Below are positions 45,947 through 54,437 of a DNA stretch of 64,000 nt, one piece after another. Each line of letters begins with the position of its first letter. Positions within the stretch are counted from its first letter, which is position 1. The DNA is from CATOSP01 sp965237775. Lineage in GTDB: Bacteria; Chloroflexota; Dehalococcoidia; Lucifugimonadales; UBA3495. The DNA lies in contig OZ250155.1 in NCBI GenBank assembly GCA_965237775.1, forward strand, positions 3,720,001-3,784,000, given 5' to 3'. A program made the position numbers and the translations under genes. The notes under the pieces were generated by a model. The model made no database searches. It was not told where the DNA came from and saw nothing but the letters and a program-made list of their open reading frames with translations.

Positions 45947-47282
45947 GCTGAAGGGCAAGAAGCGCAAGCAACCCAGTTCATGCCCTGAAGGTTGGGCGCC
46001 CGGCGCCGTCGTGGTCCAACTGGAACTCACCCGCCGGCAGGAACACTATGCCCGGCGTTGCGCCGGCATCTCCCGCTTCGTCTATAACCGGCTCGTGGCC
46101 AACGACCAGGCCGGAAGGGACACCGGCCTCTGGCTCACGCCACACGAACTGGAGAAGGAGTTCAACGCCGCCAAGCAGGTCAACCCGGCCCTGGCCTTCA
46201 TCACCCAGGTCGGCAAGTTCGTGGCCCAGGGCGCGTGCCGCAACTACCGCAACGCCCGTTCCCGCTGGCTGAACAAAGAGTTGCAGGCCCGCAGACCCGT
46301 CTTCCACAAGAAGAACCGCACCGGCGCCGGATCATTCCTGGCCGCGTCGGGAGTGAACCGTATCCGCTACGATGGCCGCCGGCGCATCCGGTTGCCCTAC
46401 CTGGGCAGCGTCAGGATGACCCGCAAATTGCCGGACGGCATCCCCTACGAGGTGAGCGTTAAGAGACAAAACGGACGCTGGTACGCCAGCGCCGCCTACT
46501 GGAAAACGCCTGCGTTGCCGCCCCAACGAGAAACCCAATCGGTGGGCGGCGTGGACGTGGGCATCAGTCCCCCGGCAGTGGACAGCGGCGGAGCGCATCC
46601 CAACCCCAAAGCCCACTATCAGCCGGTCCAGACTGCCAACGGCCAGTGGCGCTACCCCAACCCAAGGGGCTACGCCAAGGCCCTCAATGCGCTGACCCGC
46701 CGGCAGCGGGCCCAAGCCCGCCGGACGCCGGGCAGCCGGGGCTGGTGGGAGGCGCAACGCCGCATTGACCGTGCCCACCGCCGGGCAAAGGGGCTGCGCG
46801 ACAACGCCCGCCACCACGTGAGCCGGGCGTTGGTCCGGAAGCGCCACACTCTGGGCATCGAGACACTGAACGTCTCGGGCATGATCCGGGCTGGCCTGCA
46901 GTCCAAGGCCCTGGCCGACGCCGGAATGTCCGGCCCGCTCCACCAGGTCCGCTACAAGGCCCAGTGGTACGGTACACAGATCGTGGAAGCCGGCCAGTGG
47001 TTTCCCAGCAGCAAGACCTGCTCCGTCTGCGGAGCGGTGAACGGAGATCTTCAGCGAGAACCGGATTGGGACTGCCCTGAATGCGGCTCCCATCACGATA
47101 GGAACGAAAACGCAGCTCGCAATCTGCTAAAACTTGCGCTACTCGCGGTAGGCGAGGATGTAATGCTCCCGGACGGGAAGGCGCTGGCCGGCGGCGATTC
47201 CGTCATCGGTGAAACCGGCCCGGAGGAAGGGAGAACCAAGCAGGCGATGACGGTTGCACCCCAACTCACGCTGGCGGCGTAA
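45939..47282 (+). CDS. tnpB: TnpB RNA-guided nuclease (copy F)
   Basis: 447 aa from GTG 45939, overlapping tnpA. RuvC Asp (VGGVDVGISPPAVDSGG), Glu (LGIETLNVSGMI), zinc ribbon CSVCG/CPECG and final Asp (HDRNENAARN) are all present. It differs from copy E at scattered residues, one of them a Leu-to-Pro change in the strand following the first catalytic Asp. Probably functional. Confidence 0.9.
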   Translation: MAELKGKKRKQPSSCPEGWAPGAVVVQLELTRRQEHYARRCAGISRFVYNRLVANDQAGRDTGLWLTPHELEKEFNAAKQVNPALAFITQVGKFVAQGACRNYRNARSRWLNKELQARRPVFHKKNRTGAGSFLAASGVNRIRYDGRRRIRLPYLGSVRMTRKLPDGIPYEVSVKRQNGRWYASAAYWKTPALPPQRETQSVGGVDVGISPPAVDSGGAHPNPKAHYQPVQTANGQWRYPNPRGYAKALNALTRRQRAQARRTPGSRGWWEAQRRIDRAHRRAKGLRDNARHHVSRALVRKRHTLGIETLNVSGMIRAGLQSKALADAGMSGPLHQVRYKAQWYGTQIVEAGQWFPSSKTCSVCGAVNGDLQREPDWDCPECGSHHDRNENAARNLLKLALLAVGEDVMLPDGKALAGGDSVIGETGPEEGRTKQAMTVAPQLTLAA

Positions 47283-47327
47283 CCATCGTTGCTCATTTGG
47301 ATAACCCTATGCGTCGTCCGCAACCTA

Positions 47328-47615
47328 TCAGGTGGCGTTCTGGCGGCTGTGGCAGAGGCGGTAGCTGTCTCCGTTCATCTCCAGGATGTGGACGTGGTGG
47401 GTGAGGCGGTCCAGCAACCTTCCGGTCAGCCTTTCCAGCCCGAACACCCCGGTACATTCGTCGAAAGTCATGTTGGTGGTGACCAGGAAGGGCCCTCCTG
47501 TCGAAGCGTTGGTTGAAGACCTCGAAGGATAGCTGTGGGTAGCTCTGCACCGACGCGGGACAGAGGCGCAAAACCAGTTCGTCGGTGATCCGCAAGCTGA
47601 GGGGGGAAATGGCGG
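47328..47615 (-). pseudogene. istB: IS21 IstB, C-terminal remnant
   Basis: In two frames: SLRITDELVLRLCPASVQSYPQLSFEVFNQRFDRR (compare the Walker B region DELGFVPLS...ELLFEVF of other IstB), then FLVTTNMTFDECTGVFGLERLTGRLLDRLTHHVHILEMNGDSYRL, the regular IstB end. The Walker A half is missing. The stretch 47616-47815 shows nothing clear. Confidence 0.65.
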
Positions 47616-47815
47616 GGGCGTTGGCCCCCGCCGCACCAACCGCCTGACTTTCTTGAGCTCGACCAAGCCGTGCAACCCCGGCAGATAGTCCGGCGATTCC
47701 CCACCCACCCTCTGGGGTTCCTTGCCCCAACTGGGTGGCATCGCCACCAGTCCACTACGTCGTGATGGCCCATTCGGCCAGCTCAACTTCGGCCGCAGTA
47801 AGAGTATGTCACCGG

Positions 47816-49564
47816 TCAGCCGAGGACGTTGGACAACCCGTTGAAGGTGTGGTCCGACATATCCAACGGCTGGACGATGCGCCAGCAATCCCAGTTTCCC
47901 ACGGGGCCGTGGGCGGCGACCCGTGTGGTGGTCGTGGTCAGCATGGGGACCTTCATCACGGCGCCGACCTGGTGGAACAGCCCCTCGATCTTGTCACTGC
48001 CGCAGACCACCAGGACCGCCCAGTCATTGACCCTCTCGGGGGCGTCGTACCCCGTGAGTTTGCGCCCGACGCGACCGGGATTGTCCGCACTGCGTTCGTA
48101 CTCCAGGTAGTGCCAGCCGGGGCCGTAGGGACCGCGTTCCAGGTACACCATAGCATCGGGATCAATCTCGCCGCTGTAGCCCATCACCTCCCATTCCCGC
48201 CACCCGGCGGCCACCGGACACCCGGCGGCGATGAATTGCCCCGCCACCTTCAGGAGCCCGTGCTCGTGGGTCTCGAACCTGCCAGGGGTGTCCCACCGGT
48301 CCATCCGGATCCTGTCCCAGACATCGCCCGGACTCACCCGGTCCAGCCGGGCCAGGAGCAGCATCCCATCCCGGGTCAGCCGGTAGCGCTGGTCCCGGCC
48401 GTCGGCCCAGCGGCGCACCAGGCCCCGGTCGGCCAGGCGGAGCAGCCAGTTCTGGGCCCTCCGGCCGGAGGGCCCCTCGCCCAGGACCGTCCGGGCCATG
48501 GCGGTGGGGATGCCGGGCCACTCGGCCACCGCCAGCAACAGCATGGCGGCGTCGGTACTGATGCCGGGGGACCTGGCGGAAGCGACCACCCTGCCCAGAA
48601 TGCGGGCCTCCTCAGGAGCTTCCTCCGCATCCGGCAGGGAGGCTAGAAAGTCCGCCAGCAGCCCGGCCGGCTCCTTGGATGACGGTCCGGTCCGGAGGGA
48701 CCTGCGGACCCGCCGCAGTAACCGGTCCGCCTCCTTTCGGTCTCCCACGGCCTCCACAATGGCCGGCCGGACCCGAGCCAGCAGGGCAGGCACGTCCCGG
48801 TTTCCCTCCCAGGACCACTGGGAACTGCAGGCCCGGTCCTGCCAGGTGCCGGCGGTCATTTCCCGCTGGTACACCGGCTGGTACACCCAGCCCCGGCTGG
48901 GCCGGAAACTGCGGGCGCCGTGCCAGCTATTGTCGGCGAAGCACCAGACGCTCACCCAATCTCGCAGATCGTACCGGTGCGCCACCCGCAGCACCAGCTC
49001 CACTGCCCAGCGGTCGGGCACGACGCAGTAGATTTGGCTGGGACTGGGGTGGGGATGGCCGGTGGCCAGTGCCTCCAGGTCCTGGCCCAATTCCCGGAAG
49101 CGGTCGTTGATGCTGGCTTCGGACCGCAGCAGGCCCACCCAAATCATGGACACCCAGCCCCTCTCGTAGCGGACGGCGGCATCGAAGGCCACGCCGTCCA
49201 CCCACTGGAAATCGGTCAGCCGCCCCAGGCCGTTGATGGCGGCTGCCGCCGGGTAGAGCCACTCCACGGCCGTCATCCGTTCCAGCAGCCGGGCCAGGCA
49301 GCCGGGCTGGTGCCAGGTCGTGCCGGTAAGCTCCATCCCTTCCAGGGCGCTCTCGGTCAGGTGGAACCGCTGCACCCGGGACTGGAGACAACCCAAGGCC
49401 ACCGGCCGCACCAACCCCGCCCCCCGCAGTTCCCGCAGCCCTGCATGGACGGCGGTGGCGCCGCGACCCAGCACCGACGCCATGTCCGAGGCGCTGGCCA
49501 GGGGCATGGGCAGCACCTTTTCCAGGACCCGGAGTGTTCCTTCGGAAATTCTTGAACCGGTCAT
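47816..49564 (-). CDS. Replication-relaxation-like protein with nuclease-like C-terminal domain
   Basis: 582 aa from ATG 49564, with AGGAGGAAT directly upstream; an earlier in-frame start at 49639 lacks a ribosome site. The N-terminus is a winged helix (ISEGTLRVLEKVLPMPLASASDMASVLGRGATAVHAGLRELRGAGLV), a second lies near residues 330-415 (AMARTVLGEGPSGRRAQNWLLRLADRGLVRRW). The C-terminal domain (about 430-560) has HEHGLLKVAGQFIAAG, EIDPDAMVYLE and GWHYLEYERSADNPGRVGRKLTGY, the D...E-Y-E pattern of Replic_Relax proteins on conjugative and integrative elements, related to restriction-endonuclease folds. Last gene of an operon-like series with the helicase and AlpA-like genes; a 339-bp gap with an operator-like palindrome precedes it. 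Confidence 0.6.
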   Translation of the reverse strand: MTGSRISEGTLRVLEKVLPMPLASASDMASVLGRGATAVHAGLRELRGAGLVRPVALGCLQSRVQRFHLTESALEGMELTGTTWHQPGCLARLLERMTAVEWLYPAAAAINGLGRLTDFQWVDGVAFDAAVRYERGWVSMIWVGLLRSEASINDRFRELGQDLEALATGHPHPSPSQIYCVVPDRWAVELVLRVAHRYDLRDWVSVWCFADNSWHGARSFRPSRGWVYQPVYQREMTAGTWQDRACSSQWSWEGNRDVPALLARVRPAIVEAVGDRKEADRLLRRVRRSLRTGPSSKEPAGLLADFLASLPDAEEAPEEARILGRVVASARSPGISTDAAMLLLAVAEWPGIPTAMARTVLGEGPSGRRAQNWLLRLADRGLVRRWADGRDQRYRLTRDGMLLLARLDRVSPGDVWDRIRMDRWDTPGRFETHEHGLLKVAGQFIAAGCPVAAGWREWEVMGYSGEIDPDAMVYLERGPYGPGWHYLEYERSADNPGRVGRKLTGYDAPERVNDWAVLVVCGSDKIEGLFHQVGAVMKVPMLTTTTTRVAAHGPVGNWDCWRIVQPLDMSDHTFNGLSNVLG

Positions 49565-49774
49565 ATTCCTCCTTTGACGCCGGAGCCCAACCCCCGGAGC
49601 GCCTGACAATAGTGGTGCACACGTGAGAGAGGCAGGCAAGTTGGAATTCCATTACAATCCCCCTTGGCCCACCCCCGGGTCCTGGCCGGATAAATGATCC
49701 TTCACATAACCGTAGTCAGTATTAGCTGGATCTGAACGTAAACAGTACACCAGCTCTGACTGCACCAATCATAC

Positions 49775-49799
49775 ACAGGTTCTCACGTGAGTGACCTGT
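49775..49799. promoter_or_regulatory. Nested inverted repeat, candidate operator
   Basis: ACAGGT (49775-49780) and ACCTGT (49794-49799) flank the perfect palindrome CTCACGTGAG (49782-49791). A further CACGTGAG lies at 49619-49626, 55 bp before the start codon at 49564. Position in the gap upstream of the Replic_Relax gene suggests a regulator binding site. Confidence 0.4.
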
Positions 49800-49902
49800 T
49801 TTATCAATCTGCCATACTCATTTTAGCCGTCCGGACTTCGTTCACGGCCCAGGGGACCCCGCGAGCCCGCTGCGCCGGAGGAGCCGGACCATGCCATGGC
49901 CG

Positions 49903-51885
49903 CTAGAAGTCCGCGAATGGGTCCGGTGGGGGCGGTTTCCCCCGGTGCTGCACGCGGACCTCTTCCAGGAGGTGGCGGATGGGCGCGAGGAACCGGGTGA
50001 GCGTGCCATTGTTGCCCCGCCCGGTGTCGACCAGGCAGCATAGGTACAGGCGCTCGGTTGCCCGCGTGACTCCGGTGTAGAACCGGCGCCGCTCCCTTTC
50101 CAGCCGCCCGCTGTAGGGTCCGATGGGGCCCGGAATGGACTCGTCGCTGACGTCCACGAGGAAGACGGAGCGCCACGCCCGCCCCTTGGCGGCGCCGATG
50201 GGGCCGAAGGTGACGCCCTCCTGGTCCTCATATGCCCTTGCCGGATGGAGCGCCTCCGACCAGCGGTCCAGAAAACGGCGCAGGTGGGCCTGCCGGCTCT
50301 CCCCAGGCAGCGGCGGCGTGGCCGAGAAGAGGTCCACCAGCCTGGACATTTCGACATCCTTGGGTTCGAGCAGCCCCTTGGCCTTGCCGGCACCAGCCGC
50401 TACCTCGGCCTTCGCCCACACCGGGACCAGGTCCTCATCCGGTCCGGACAGGCTGTCTTCCACGAACTTATGGAGGGTGAGCCAGATGCACAGCGACCGG
50501 CGGTCCCGGCTTTTTTCCGGAAGGGAGTCCCCGACCTGACCGGCCGCCGTGACCAGGTCAATGCCCTGCTCCCGGGCCACCCGCCGCACCTGCCGGGAGA
50601 TGGCGGCCGGGAGGACGCGCTCCCGGTTGGGGTAACCGGCCGCTGCGCCCAGGCGCATCGCCCGCAGGTCCCAGGGGTTGAGCACGCTGGTCAGCAGGGC
50701 GGCGGCGCACCGGGCGTCGGCGGGACGGGGGGCAGCCGGCACGCCCAGCGTCCGGTGGGGAATGCCCCGGTGCAGGAGTTGGGTCCGCATCCTGTCGATG
50801 GCGCGGCCCCTGGGGTCCAGGACGGCCATGTCCTCCCAGGCCACCCCCTCCTCCTCATGCAGTCTATGAATCTCCTGCAGACAGTGGACATCCTGGTCCT
50901 GGAGGATGCCCTCCACCAGCACCAGCTTCGGGCTTTGTCCCTCCGGCGTGTCGGGGTCCGGGATGACCTCGGGCATCCCGGCGTCGTCCAGGTCGTTCCG
51001 GAGGGTGGCGGCCACCCTGGCCAGCCTCCTGGTGGTCCGGTGGTGGCCATGCAGGGGGTAAAGCTGCATACTGGGATACATTTGTCGCAGGGATTCCAGC
51101 GCCGAGGGGTCCGCCTCGGGGGATATGGCCTGGCTGGGGTCGGCGGTCACCATCAGGGACCCGGCCGGGTCCACAATCCGTAACAGGAAGGCCAACTGCC
51201 TGGCGGTCATCTCCTCCGCCCCGTCCAACAGGACATGCCGGAAACGGCCCTGGTTCCGGGCGGCCATCCGGGCCGGGTCCTGGTTCATGGCCAGGAGGGC
51301 CTGGACCGGCAGGTCGTAGAGGTCGAGGGAGCTCTGACGGACTTTCTCGTCCCTGTACAGTTCCACCACCGCCAGCCAGTATCCCTGCTGGGGTGGCTGC
51401 GGGCGTTCGTCGGGCCACCGCCGCTGGTTTCGCCAGTGCCATCGGAGAATGGCCCGGACTTGCTGCTTGCCTATCGCCGGCAACCCGGGATGGTCACTCA
51501 GTGCCACCAGCAGCATCTCCACCGCATGGTCTTCCCCCCAGATGCTGTAGTCCGGCCGGATGCCCAGGACCTCGCAGCCGGCGGCCCGCAGCATGCGGTT
51601 GGCGCATTGGTCGATGGTCCCCACGAAAATGTCCTTGACCTGCTGCCCGACAAAGGGATGGGTCTCAATCCGGCGGCGCAGCTGCTCCGCGGCCTCGTCC
51701 CTCACGGCGAGGCAGGCAATGCTCTCGTGCGCCACCCCCGGCCTGAAAAGCAGCGCGGTCTTGGCGGCGATCAACTGGGTCTTGCCGCTGCCGGGTCCAC
51801 CGATGACCCGGGCAAAGGGTTCCCTTAGAACTGCGGCAAGCTGCCAACGGTCCAGCGGGAATTTCACTGTTCTCGAAAGGCCCAT
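49903..51885 (-). CDS. UvrD/Rep-like superfamily 1 DNA helicase
   Basis: 660 aa from ATG 51885 (MGLSRTVKFPLDRWQLAAVL). SF1A helicase motifs in order: Q-like LDRWQLAAV, Walker A IGGPGSGKTQLIA (about 28-40), motif Ib-like FVGTIDQCANRML, motif II LLDGAEEMTARQ (a DGAEE in place of the usual DExQ), motif III VTADPSQAI, motif V/VI TFGPIGAAKGRAWRSVFLVDVSDE and RRRFYTGVTRATERLYL. Shorter than UvrD (about 720 aa), with no nuclease domain. The altered motif II resembles helicases of accessory elements. It lies 37 bp after the AlpA-like gene and upstream of the Replic_Relax gene, so the three probably form one transcription unit concerned with element replication, transfer or defence. Confidence 0.8.
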   Translation of the reverse strand: MGLSRTVKFPLDRWQLAAVLREPFARVIGGPGSGKTQLIAAKTALLFRPGVAHESIACLAVRDEAAEQLRRRIETHPFVGQQVKDIFVGTIDQCANRMLRAAGCEVLGIRPDYSIWGEDHAVEMLLVALSDHPGLPAIGKQQVRAILRWHWRNQRRWPDERPQPPQQGYWLAVVELYRDEKVRQSSLDLYDLPVQALLAMNQDPARMAARNQGRFRHVLLDGAEEMTARQLAFLLRIVDPAGSLMVTADPSQAISPEADPSALESLRQMYPSMQLYPLHGHHRTTRRLARVAATLRNDLDDAGMPEVIPDPDTPEGQSPKLVLVEGILQDQDVHCLQEIHRLHEEEGVAWEDMAVLDPRGRAIDRMRTQLLHRGIPHRTLGVPAAPRPADARCAAALLTSVLNPWDLRAMRLGAAAGYPNRERVLPAAISRQVRRVAREQGIDLVTAAGQVGDSLPEKSRDRRSLCIWLTLHKFVEDSLSGPDEDLVPVWAKAEVAAGAGKAKGLLEPKDVEMSRLVDLFSATPPLPGESRQAHLRRFLDRWSEALHPARAYEDQEGVTFGPIGAAKGRAWRSVFLVDVSDESIPGPIGPYSGRLERERRRFYTGVTRATERLYLCCLVDTGRGNNGTLTRFLAPIRHLLEEVRVQHRGKPPPPDPFADF

Positions 51886-51921
51886 GATTTCCTCCCGGCA
51901 ATTGCTTGGTCCCGAAATCCC

Positions 51922-52170
51922 CTACGGGCCCGGATGGCCTTCTCGCCGTCGAACGTCAGCGGCCGCCGGCGGCCGGGACTTGAGCCACTGCTCCACGACC
52001 CACCGCGGCCACCCCACCGCACGGGGGCCGATCTGATCGCCCGGGGGAAACCTTCCGTCCTTGCGCATTTGGTTGAATGTGCTGCGTGAGACGCCGATTA
52101 AATGGATCACCTCGGGCAGCCTCAGGAGCCTCATATCCTCCAGATCATGCTTCTCATCCGGGTCCATCAT
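51922..52170 (-). CDS. AlpA-like DNA-binding regulator/excisionase
   Basis: 82 aa from ATG 52170 with GGAGGTGC upstream (an in-frame start at 52215 is weaker). The sequence MRLLRLPEVIHLIGVSRSTFNQMRKDGRFPPGDQIGPRAVGWPRWVVEQWLKSR is a winged MerR-like helix-turn-helix of the AlpA/phage-excisionase type (LRLPEVxxxxGxSRSTxxxxxxxGxFPxxxxxGxRxVxWxxxxVxxWL). AlpA-like proteins control integrase expression or excision of P4-like islands. It is the first gene of the minus-strand operon and reads away from the 89-bp array that starts just upstream. Confidence 0.8.
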   Translation of the reverse strand: MMDPDEKHDLEDMRLLRLPEVIHLIGVSRSTFNQMRKDGRFPPGDQIGPRAVGWPRWVVEQWLKSRPPAAADVRRREGHPGP

Positions 52171-52225
52171 GCACCTCCGCGTCACGGAGCGCCCGCGCGA
52201 ACCCCGTGCCGTCATTGCCAGCAGG

Positions 52226-53194
52226 CGTGCTTCTGCCTTCTCTTCTTAAAGGTTAATACAAACCCCTGGGGCCAGACTTTTGCGCCGGCGTCCGAGCGTC
52301 CCCGGCATACCGGAACCGTGCATCTGCCTCTCTCGTAAAGGTTAGTACAATTCTCTGGGGCCAGACTTTTGCGCCGGCGTCCGAGCGTCCCCGGCATACC
52401 AGAACCGTGCATCTGCCTCTCTCGTAAAGGTTAGTACAATTCTCTGGGGCCAGGCTTTTGCGCCGGCGTCCGAGCGTCCCCGGCATACCAGAACCGTGCA
52501 TCTGCCTCTCTCGTAAAGGTTAGTACAATTCTCTGGGGCCAGGCTTTTGCGCCGGCGTCCGAGCGTCCCCGGCATACCAGAACCGTGCATCTGCCTCTCT
52601 CGTAAAGGTTAGTACAATTCTCTGGGGCCAGGCTTTTGCGCCAGCGTCCGAGCGTCCCCGGCATACCGGAACCGTGCATCTGCCTCTCTCGTAAAGGTTA
52701 GTACAATTCTCTGGGGCCAGGCTTTTGCGCCGGCGTTCGAGCGTCCCCGGCATACCGGAACCGTGCATCTGCCTCTCTCGTAAAGGTTAGTACAATTCTC
52801 TGGGGCCAGGCTTTTGCGCCGGCGTTCGAGCGTCCCCGGCATACCGGAACCGTGCATCTGCCTCTCTCGTAAAGGTTAGTACAATTCTCTGGGGCCAGGC
52901 TTTTGCGCCGGCGTCCGAGCGTCCCCGGCATACCAGAACCGTGCATCTGCCTCTCTCGTAAAGGTTAGTACAATTCTCTGGGGCCAGGCTTTTGCGCCGG
53001 CGTCCGAGCGTCCCCGGCATACCAGAACCGTGCATCTGCCTCTCTCGTAAAGGTTAGTACAATTCTCTGGGGCCAGGCTTTTGCGCCGGCGTTCGAGCGT
53101 CCCCGGCATACCAGAACCGTGCATCTGCCTCTCTCGTAAAGGTTAGTACAATTCTCTGGGGCCAGGCTTTTGCGCCGGCGTTCGAGCGTCCCCG
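52226..53194. repeat. Tandem array of about 11 copies of an 89-bp unit
   Basis: The unit runs GTGCATCTGCCTCTCTCGTA, AAGGTTAGTACAATTCTCTG, GGGCCAGGCTTTTGCGCCGG, CGTCCGAGCGTCCCCGGCAT, ACCAGAACC. Copies are contiguous at an exact 89-bp step and differ at only about four positions; the copy next to alpA (52226-52317) is degenerate and the last is cut near 53194. Each contains a GCCGG...CCGGC inverted repeat and TACAAT. It is not CRISPR (no spacers). Nine overlapping 82-codon frames on the minus strand are by-products of the repeat. Position between alpA and the integrase suggests an origin, incompatibility/partition site or regulatory array. Confidence 0.9.
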
Positions 53195-54437
53195 GAAATG
53201 CGCGGCGCATTCCAACCGGGAGTCCTTGAGCGTGACGGTGCTGTGGCAACTAGTTAAGCGTCAGGGTTCAGAACCAGACGGAGGACAGGAACACCCTCTG
53301 TTATGAAGATCCCACGTGGATGCTTCTGGACACGGTGGAGAGCGTCATTGCCGAAGTCCGGAATAACGGACGATCAAGGGGCGCTACCCCCACCTGAGCC
53401 TATCAACAACCTTTGGCCTTGTTTTTCCTGCCGACCATTCCCGCCTGTCAAAGGGGACATTCACCCGGTGTATTCCTGGTGGATAATTTCAGACGGGTGC
53501 GGCAGAACACAGAGGCGGAAGCCGATGAAAGGAAAGAACCTGTCGGCGCCGGCATGGGCGCGGCCTTTGGGGCACGGGTGGCAGAGTGCCCCGACTACCC
53601 TCGGAGACGAAACAGGGTCGCTGGTTGCGCACCCGTCTCCTCTCTTTCATAGGGCGTGGGAGCGGGGATCGGTTCCCTGTCGCTGGGGTGATGCCACCGG
53701 TGAGGTGAAGCGGTGGCGAATTTTGGATGGTCGGCGGAGCAGGTATCTTTGGCGAGTGATGGTATCCTTTGCTGGCAAACCCAGTGAATGTCCAGAATAC
53801 CCAGGAGCCTCCGGGAGGGTACATTTGTGGCGAGTTAGCGGGGTGCCAGGTCGTGGAAACTTTCTGTGGGTATGGGTAGTTGCCAGCGAAACGGGAGTGG
53901 GCGGTTCGATACCGGACGGCGGGCAGGGACCAGCAGTTGGTTCACTGTGGGGAGATGGAGCAGAGCCACACCAGGCCGGACAACCTCCACCGCATAGAAT
54001 TGTGAGATGGGGAGACTCGGTCTCCGTGCTGACAGGCAAGACGATATAATCCAATGCCTGCGCGCGTGGGGAATGCCCTGGTCCCGGCGGGTTGAGTTTC
54101 TGACGGGGAGGCTTCGACCGATGTCCCCGAAAGAGTCCTCTGGCGGTGGGCCGATTGTCCGGGGCAATCGCGTAGCGTGTGTGGGAAAATATGTGGGAAA
54201 AATCCCCGAGGGAGTGCAAATTCGCCCTTTATTGAACGTAACCTTGTATAGCTTCGAATCCCGCCCTCTCCGCCAGTTAACCCTTTCTACAGTGTCTCAA
54301 TAACTTCCCTTTCACTCCTTGTTCAGCGATAATTGGTATCAATAAGCCCCTTCCTTTGGCCAGTAAAGGCCTGGATAGTCCGGGGTAGTCCAGTAAAAAC
54401 TGGTACATATATTGGTACGCGCGGCGGGAGTGACCGG
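53195..54437. other. 1.2-kb stretch with no supported gene
   Basis: Long frames on both strands (for example 53303-54049 plus and 53647-54219 minus) have unlikely composition, such as clustered Trp or Pro/His, no ribosome site and no recognisable motif. The last 80 bp before the integrase contain TAGTCC twice and TGGTAC twice, short repeats often seen upstream of P4-type integrase genes and possibly arm-type binding sites. Confidence 0.4.

Larger units (their letters stand above)
45327..47308 (+). mobile_element. IS607-family element, copy F
   Basis: Near-identical to copy E in both genes and at both ends. It interrupts hsdR at the left. The right border (GGATAACCCT, 47299-47308) is followed by istB debris, not by the rest of hsdR, so a deletion accompanied or followed insertion. 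Confidence 0.8.

Noticed and set aside
52226..53194. CRISPR array
   Set aside because: Units are contiguous 89-bp copies with no variable spacers between constant repeats, and no cas gene is near.
53303..54219. Protein genes of 248 aa (plus) and 190 aa (minus)
   Set aside because: The two frames overlap on opposite strands, lack ribosome sites and motifs, and have skewed Trp or Pro/His content, so neither is supported.
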